The notes beneath the pieces are model-generated. The model worked only from the letters and a program-made list of their open reading frames with translations. It did no database searches and had not been told where the DNA came from. A stretch of DNA of 64,000 bases from Lactuca virosa (lineage: Eukaryota > Streptophyta > Magnoliopsida > Asterales > Asteraceae): positions 127,560,215 through 127,624,214 of the forward strand of contig CAKMRJ010005634.1 of assembly GCA_928212115.1 (NCBI GenBank). The letters are read 5' to 3'. Below, one piece after another: positions 57,621-64,000 of this stretch (positions are counted from its first letter, which is position 1; each line of letters opens with the position of its first letter). The translations under genes were made by a program, and so were the position numbers.

Positions 57621-59657
57621 ATCATATTTGTGTTAAATCTTCAAATCTCCAAGCATCTCCCAAGTGTGTTAAATCTTCAAATCTCCAAGCATCTCCCAAG
57701 TGTTCTTGAGTTGAACACTTCTTTTCTCCATCATCCATCTACTGAAATCACTCAAGGTGAGTTCATACCCCTACATTTTCATGTTTTCTTCAGTTTTCAG
57801 GGGGGGATACAAGTTAAAATACCAAAAACTTAACTAAACTCAAACAACAGCTTTCATCAGAAAAGTTGAGTCTTATTCACGGACTGTTTTGACTAACTTA
57901 AACTTAATATCTTTCAAAACTGTATAATATGCAAATATTTCAGGTTCATACCTTTAAAATGACTACTTGCAAATCTCCATACGATTTTTCTACAAATTAT
58001 GGTGATTTTTACAAAACTGCCTATCATTTCAGAAACAAACTCGGACCAGTCTGTGAATATGAACATTTTAACACAAGTTAAAGAATTCTAAAAATCATAA
58101 TAAAAATTATGAATAAACTAGACACATTTTATGAACTCTCAGAATATACGGATTCAGTTTTCGACTTCGTATGATTTTTATATGATTTCTCTAAAACAAT
58201 GCTGAAAGGTTAAAAACTAGTTAACAGCTTATAACTTTCATAACACTTTGTATTATGTTGAGCAAAGTGTATAACAATGAGTTCTAAATATTGAATGTGT
58301 TTTCTTGTTAGTTTATCATCATAAACTGAAATTTAGTCATTCATGATAAGATTCTTCATTCATTTCGAACACATATAATAAGCTGTAATAAGCATAGTTT
58401 ATGGATTCATAGCACTAATGTATTTTCACAAAAGAGTTCTTTTACATCACAAATGTTTTGGATAAACTATAATAGGTATAGTTTATGTTTCATTTACATT
58501 TCAAACTCATTTACCAAAGGTTTTTAGTTTAGTTCACGTAAATCTGTTAATGAATAAACTTGTGAGACATTCGCTTCGCGTTACTTCCAAGTAACGAAAT
58601 CAAAAGTCCTGTAATTATAACCAGAGTCTCTTGTAGGGAGAGCGTGATAGTTGTTTATAGATCTATATTGGGATTGACACCCCACACCTTGCTGTTAGCT
58701 ACAGTGGGACCTCGAGGTCTACGGGTGACAAGTGTCATTTAACGTTGCGACGCCTGAAGAACGTCGTAGTACAAGGCCGTCTGAGTCATAGTATGGTTAT
58801 AAGAACTCACATGGGGTATTAACAAAACATAAGATTTACGGGTTTTACTTTTAAATTAAACGAGTTTATGTCGATTTAAACTCACATGAACTACTTTAAG
58901 TATGGAAAAATACTTGTACATTTCGGTCTGGACATTTAAGACTACATAACTTTTATAAGGAAAATATTGGATTTTCTTTGGAAACACATTTCTCTAAAAA
59001 CTACATTTCATCTAGAATTGTTAGACTTCAGCAATGATTTCTAAGTGTATATGCTAGAGTTATATAAGAATCTAGTCACAATCGACTTAGAATTGGTGGG
59101 CCCGTCTTACTTCCTGTTCGTTATTTGGTTGTGGACCTAGGGCAGACCCATTATATTCGACGGTTTATTTAACTTAAATTTTATATAACTTATATACACT
59201 GGGTGACTATAGAAGGAATCTACGGGTCTTTCTAGGGTTCATTATCGCATAACATAGGAGCATTCATTTCACACTTAACAAAGGAAATATTGGATTTTAT
59301 GGAAACAAACTCTGTCGCTTTTACAAGGAAAACGGCTTTTTCCTCAAACAAAACTCTTATGAACTCACCAACTTAATTGTTGACACTTTTTTTAAAACTA
59401 CTTGTATTCTCAGGAAATCAGTGAAACAGGGAACCACAACATTTTGAGGATGGGACGTTAAATCGTCAAACAGTTCATTTGTCATCATAATGTAATTGAT
59501 TTTGAAACATGTAAACATATACCATGGTGTAACCTTTTCAATTATATTTATGATGGTTGTATTTACTTTGAGCACTATTATACTCGTTGTTGTGATACTA
59601 TACATGAAGTCCTCCACCCCCGGACGTTTCCGCCATCCTTGGTTTGGGGGTGTGACA
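57621..59657 (+). repeat. LTR-A, copy 3 (opposite orientation, diverged)
   Basis: Reverse complement of the LTR-A family, ending GGTTTGGGGGTGTGACA. It is more diverged than copies 1 and 2. A 36-bp unit starting TGTTAAATCTTCAAATC is tandemly doubled at 57,632-57,703. Module 8 (59,041-59,200) has two changes in the core. Confidence 0.82.
59041..59200 (+). other. Stem-loop module 8 (in LTR-A copy 3)
   Basis: Core at 59,113-59,134 in reverse complement with two substitutions. The outer arms AAGTGTATAT...AGTTATATAA and TTATATAACTTATATACACT are retained. Confidence 0.65.
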
Positions 59658-60628
59658 GGCCCAAAGTCCCTAAATCCTATGCATGGCCTGAAACAAGCCC
59701 AAGACTCACTCTAATGAGTACGCTGAGCGTACCAACCAATACTCCCGGCGTACTCAGAACCTTCGCACCATCGAGACTTCAGACGCATATGCACAACGTA
59801 CCCCAAGGTACGCCCATCGTACATTGCAGTTGGCCAAAACCGCAATCCAAGGTCATAATCAGTTAAGTCCCAACATCCAATTTTAGATCTAGGCTTATTA
59901 AAGTGCATTAAGCCATAAAGTTGTCAACTTTATGCTTTTGCATGTCTTAATGGGGCAAAATCTTGGATTAAACCACATTGTCTTCATGAAACCACCTTCA
60001 ATCTTGCATGATTGAACTTAATCCATCAAGACTCCATTTTATGCTCAAGGGACATTAGAAACACTAGGATCTAACATTATAACCTTCTGGAGTAGCTTAT
60101 ACTCTCATGAACATCTTAAAGGACCATATTATGAAGAAATAAGCCCTAAACTACAAACTAACACATGGAGTCATCATGGTAGAAGCTTTTTACCTTCAAT
60201 AAGCTAGAAATGATGAGAAAGCTCTGGATCTACAAGCTCTTTCTAATCCAATGCTTCTTTACAACTCTTCTTCTTCTCTAAGCACCACACACACCAAAAA
60301 ACACACACACAAGCTCAAACTTTAGGGAAAATGGATTAGGGTTTCGAGATATGGCTTAAGAGGCAAGGGAGGCTGATAAGGTGGTGAAATTAAAGAACTT
60401 AATGAGCTTAAATAGGGTGAAAACCCTAAAAATTAGGGTTTGCCTATGGCTTGAGTATGCCCTGCGTACGCATGGGTACGCCCATCATACGTAGGGGTCA
60501 CCCCGATGTGCGCATGCAAAGGAGTATGCCATGCGTACCCTAATGTATGTCCAACGTACTCATGGTCTAGTCCTTGATTTTAATTGAAATAATGGTTGAA
60601 CTTTATACCTGGCGACTCGGGCATTCCA
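59658..60628 (-). repeat. LTR-D, 3' LTR of a minus-strand gypsy element
   Basis: The right end (GGGCATTCCA at 60,628) is followed by a polypurine tract (minus AAGTGGGGGAGAGT). About ten GTACGC/GCGTAC-type words are scattered through it. The left end is cut by LTR-A copy 3. Confidence 0.65.
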
Positions 60629-61312
60629 ACTCTCCCCCACTTGAATCAGACTTCGTCCTCGAAGTCCGACTGCCGGAAATAACTCTGGGTAATGCTCCAT
60701 CATCTACTCCTTAGGCTCCCAAGTCCACTCCGAACCCTTTCCGTGCTGCGACTGCACCTTCACCAACTCTCAACAACCTTATTCCTCAAGGTTTTCGTCT
60801 TCTTGTCGAGGATCGCTATCGACCTCTCAATGTAGTTCAGGCGGTCATCCACCTGTATATCCTCCAATGGAACCACTGCAGAACCATCATTCAAACACTT
60901 TTCGCAGCGAAGAGACGTGAAACATACTGTAAATCTAACTGAGTTCCTCCAGGAAATCCAAACGATATGCTACCCTGCCCACTCGGGCTACAACCTTGAA
61001 AGGACCAGTATACCTAGGGCCCAACTTGCCCCGCTTCCCGAATTGGATGACACCTTTCCAAGGTGACACCTTCAGGTGAACCATATCCCCAACCTAGAAC
61101 CATGGGTCTAATCGACGCTTGTCGCCATAGCTCTTTTGTCGATTCTGAGTTGTCTGAAGTCTACCACGAACCTGCTGAATCACCTCGGTCATCTTGAGTA
61201 CCACCTCGATACTCCCCATGACCCGCTGACCGATCTCACCCCCAACATATCAGGGTCCTACAGTTCCTCCCATTAAGCATCTCAAAAGGAGTTTGATCAA
61301 TGCTGGCATGAT

Positions 61313-62013
61313 TAGGGATGGCAAAAAATCCCATACCCAATGGGGAACCCGAAACCCGCACCCGTTTTGACTGGGGAATCCCCAAGTTGACCGGGGATGG
61401 GGAATCCCCAAATAAAAAAAGTGGGGATGGGGATGGGGATACCCTTAATCCCCGACCTGGACCCGCCCCCGACATATATTAATATATATAAATAATACAG
61501 AACATATATTTATAGTACAATTTACAATACATAAAATTTGATCCAAGTAACCTAACTCATTAGTAATTACTTGGTTGGAATTATACTTTTGCTTTTTCTT
61601 TTATCTAATTTAAACTCGTGTATAATTTTTTTTCTCTTTGGTTGATCTATTTTACCTTAAATATCAATCTGATAATTTTTTTCTACTTGATTTTTCATGT
61701 ATGTACTTAAATTTGGTCAAAAATTAATTTCTATTTTTTATGCAATTTATGGGTACTTATATATTTTATAAAATCTTTTAACTTATGCTGGTAAAATTGA
61801 AATTTAGAGTTTTTTCTTACGTAAAAGTTTGCATATTAAAAGAGAAAAAAAATACCCGTTTCCCCACTGGGGATCCCCAGTCCCCGTTGGGGGTGGGGAT
61901 GGGGGTTTATTTATATTCCCCGATGGGGATGGGGATGGGGATTAGAATGAGGATTCAGGGATGGGGATGGGGATTGGGGTCCCCTGTGTTCCCCGCCCCA
62001 GTTTCCATCTCTA
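61313..62013 (+). mobile_element. Non-autonomous hAT element 1
   Basis: 701 bp, TAGGGATGGCAA...CATCTCTA ends, with perfect 8-bp target duplication GGCATGAT (61,305-61,312 and 62,014-62,021). The subterminal regions are rich in GGGGAT/ATCCCC words. No transposase is present. Confidence 0.88.
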
Positions 62014-62146
62014 GGCATGATAGCTTTTGTTATACGAAAATTCCGCTAATAGAAGATATGTATCCCAAATGCCACCGAAATCCAGAACACAATGTCTGGA
62101 TGATCCGCTCATTCTAACCATCTGTCTGTGGGTGAAAGGTCGTGCT

Positions 62147-62859
62147 TAGAGATGGCAACGGGGGCGGGTTTTAAAGGGGACCCCAATCCCCGTCCCCATC
62201 CCCGACTCCTCATTCCAATCCCCATCCCCACCGGGGAATATAGATAAACCCCCATCCCCACCCCCAACGGGGATTGGGGATCCCCAACGGGGAATCGGGG
62301 ATTTCTTTTTCTCTTTTAATATGAAAAATTTTATGTAAAGAAAACATCTAAATTTCAATTTTACCAGCATAAGTTTAAAGATTTTACAAAATATAAAAAA
62401 ATATATATAGATTGCATAAAAAATATAAATAAATTTTCTACCATATTTAAATATATACATGAGAAATCAAGTAGAAAAAATTATCAGAGTGATATTTGAG
62501 GTAAAATAGATGAACAAAATACAAAAAAATTATACATGAGTTTAAATAAGATAAAAAGAAAAACAAAGTATAATTTCAACCAAGTAATTACTAATGAGTT
62601 AGGTTACTTGGATAAAATTCTATGTATTGTAAATTGTATTATAAATATATGTTTTGTATTACTTTTATATATTAATATATATCAGGGGCGGGTTTAGGGT
62701 CGGGGATTAGGGGTATCCCCATCCCCATCCCCTTCCCCACTTTTTTATTCGGGGATTCCCCATCCCCGTCCCCATCCCCGGTCAACTTGGGGATTCCCCG
62801 GTCAAAACAGGTGCGGGTTTCGGGTTCCCCATCGGGTATGGGGCTTTTTGCCATCCCTA
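62147..62859 (-). mobile_element. Non-autonomous hAT element 2
   Basis: 713 bp, TAGAGATGGCAA...CCATCCCTA, with perfect 8-bp target duplication GTCGTGCT (62,139-62,146 and 62,860-62,867). It is the same family as element 1 in the opposite orientation, as shown by the shared AT-rich centre. Confidence 0.88.
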
Positions 62860-63519
62860 GTCGTGCTGAAGTGCAGACGAGTACCCGACTCCTCGTGGAA
62901 TTTCTTCCAAAATCTGGATGTAAACCGGACATCCCTGTCTGAAACAACTGAAACCGACACCCCATGCCATGCCAAAACCTCCCTGATGTAGATGTCAGCC
63001 AACTTCTCCGCAGAGATACTCTCCATAATTAGAATGAAGTGCGTTCTCTTGGTCAATCGATCCACGATGACCCATATTGAATCCACTCTGTGCGCCGTCC
63101 GAGGCAATTTGGTGATAAAATCCATTGTAAACTCTTCCCATTTCCATACGGGAATGTCCAACGGCTCCATCTTGCCATGAGTCGCTAATGTTCGGCCTTG
63201 ACTTTCCTGCAAGTCAGGAAACTCTCCACATACCAAGATACATTCCGCTTCATACATGGTCAGCAGTAATCAGGACAGAGATCTCTATACATCTTTGCCG
63301 CTCCGGGATGAATAGATAATCTCGACTTGTACGCCTCTTCCATAAAAACCTGTCGCCCACCACCCCAGTAAGGAACCCACCCCCACTGATGGGGAGTTAA
63401 TAAACCTTGATTATCATAATAAAAGGAAGCCACGTGACCCACACTACGCTCACTTTTTCAGTGCTCTTCCTTCATAGCCTCAACCCGAGCCTCTCGGATC
63501 TGCTCCAAGAGTGGAGTAA

Positions 63520-64000
63520 TGTAACATACACGTTTTGAAATCGTGTTATGTAATTTGAAAAGTTAATAATATTATGAAATATTATGTGAAATTGAGTGTT
63601 GAGTTCTAACATATAGTTTTTACTAGAAATGAAGTAAAACTATGTTTAGAATCACTCAGAAAATATTGGAAGTCTTATGAGATTTCAATTAAAAGCTAAA
63701 TAGTAAAATTTAGCGAAAATATAAAATTTGAAATAAGTAAAATTTTATTATTGAAAGTTGTAAAGAATCTCGTTAGAAACATTTAGGCGAAAACCTCGTC
63801 GAAATCCGAGTTATAACGAAGAAGTTATGACCAATCGAAGATCCGTGACAAAACCGACACGGCACCGAATGACGTAAAAAGTGAGTTATTGATAAACTAC
63901 TTTTTAGCCTTGGTGATCTAAATGAAAGTCGTAGTATTTTTTAAACCGAGAATTTTGATATAAAGAACGCCAAAATCTGACTTCGTATGAGGAAGTTATG
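63520..64000. repeat. Start of another LTR, cut by window end
   Basis: It begins TGTAACATACACGTTTTG immediately after the gypsy-D pol sequence, with gypsy-LTR-like text (ACGAAGAAGTTATGACC, CTTCGTATGAGGAAGTTATG). No coding frame. The right end lies outside the window. Confidence 0.55.

Larger units (their letters stand above)
60660..63519 (-). pseudogene. Gypsy-D pol remnant (RNase H end to integrase C-terminus), split by two hAT elements
   Basis: Read on minus from 63,519: REARVEAMKEEH (end of RNase H), SIHPGAAKMYRDLCPDYC (zinc-binding region), then the integrase core with FTMDFITKLPRT and VSVVSDRDVRFTSRFW (62,868-63,257). It continues with FHPQTDG...NERIIQT (62,022-62,138), then ASIDQTPFEMLNGRNCRTLICWG (to 61,236), and KSYGDKRRLDPW, KVSPWKGVIQFGKRGKLGPRYTGPF and VVARVGRVAYRL (down to about 60,940). 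Frameshifts and stops are many. The two interruptions are 61,313-62,013 and 62,147-62,859. Confidence 0.87.

Overview
The window is plant nuclear DNA made almost entirely of transposable elements. There is no intact host protein-coding gene. Supported host-type loci are one tRNA-Asp(GTC) gene (17,432-17,503), the decayed 5' half of a dynamin-related (DRP4-like) gene on the minus strand (34,843-37,983), and two further copies of that gene's first exon inside a long inverted repeat (11,205-13,830). PBS sequences complementary to initiator tRNA-Met, Ty1/copia and chromodomain Ty3/gypsy families, L1-type LINEs, and hAT and MULE-like elements all indicate an angiosperm. The LTR families look like those of Asteraceae (lettuce-type), but that is an inference from memory and was not tested.

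Layout. 1-10,671 is a second, slightly damaged copy of 22,137-32,818 and ends at a 13-N gap (10,672-10,684). 10,685-18,485 is AT-rich and holds the inverted repeat, a MULE-like element with long terminal inverted repeats (14,469-15,733), a small foldback repeat, the tRNA and one possible orphan exon. 18,486-34,810 is a nest. An L1 LINE (18,486-19,210 and 23,854-24,735) is split inside its reverse transcriptase by Copia-1 (19,211-23,853). A short repeat fragment follows, then the complete Copia-2 (24,812-32,649) with two 796-bp LTRs that look identical and an unbroken 1,341-codon gag-pol. Copia-2 abuts the 3' part of Copia-3 (32,650-34,810), whose LTR lies in an intron of the DRP4-like pseudogene. 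Another intron of that pseudogene carries a truncated Copia-4 (35,355-37,616).

38,490-40,470 holds a Copia-5 relic with a MITE in its LTR, then a fragment of an LTR related to Copia-2. 40,471-60,628 is a pile of Ty3/gypsy LTRs in both orientations (named here LTR-E, -C, -A, -B, -D). Between them are a minus-strand gag, an integrase-chromodomain end and several duplicated blocks. 60,660-63,519 is a minus-strand gypsy pol remnant interrupted by two opposite-facing hAT elements, each with a perfect 8-bp target duplication. A further LTR starts at 63,520 and runs off the window.

The most unusual signals are structural. (1) A stem-loop module with a near-invariant 22-nt core and changing stems recurs eight times in gypsy LTRs, leader and 3' noncoding DNA. 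(2) Twin covarying hairpins lie in the Copia-2 leader, which also carries consensus splice sites that would remove the PBS from a translated mRNA. (3) Exon 1 and intron 1 of a DRP4-like gene are arranged as a 2.6-kb inverted repeat able to make hairpin RNA. Element boundaries marked as approximate were judged by eye.
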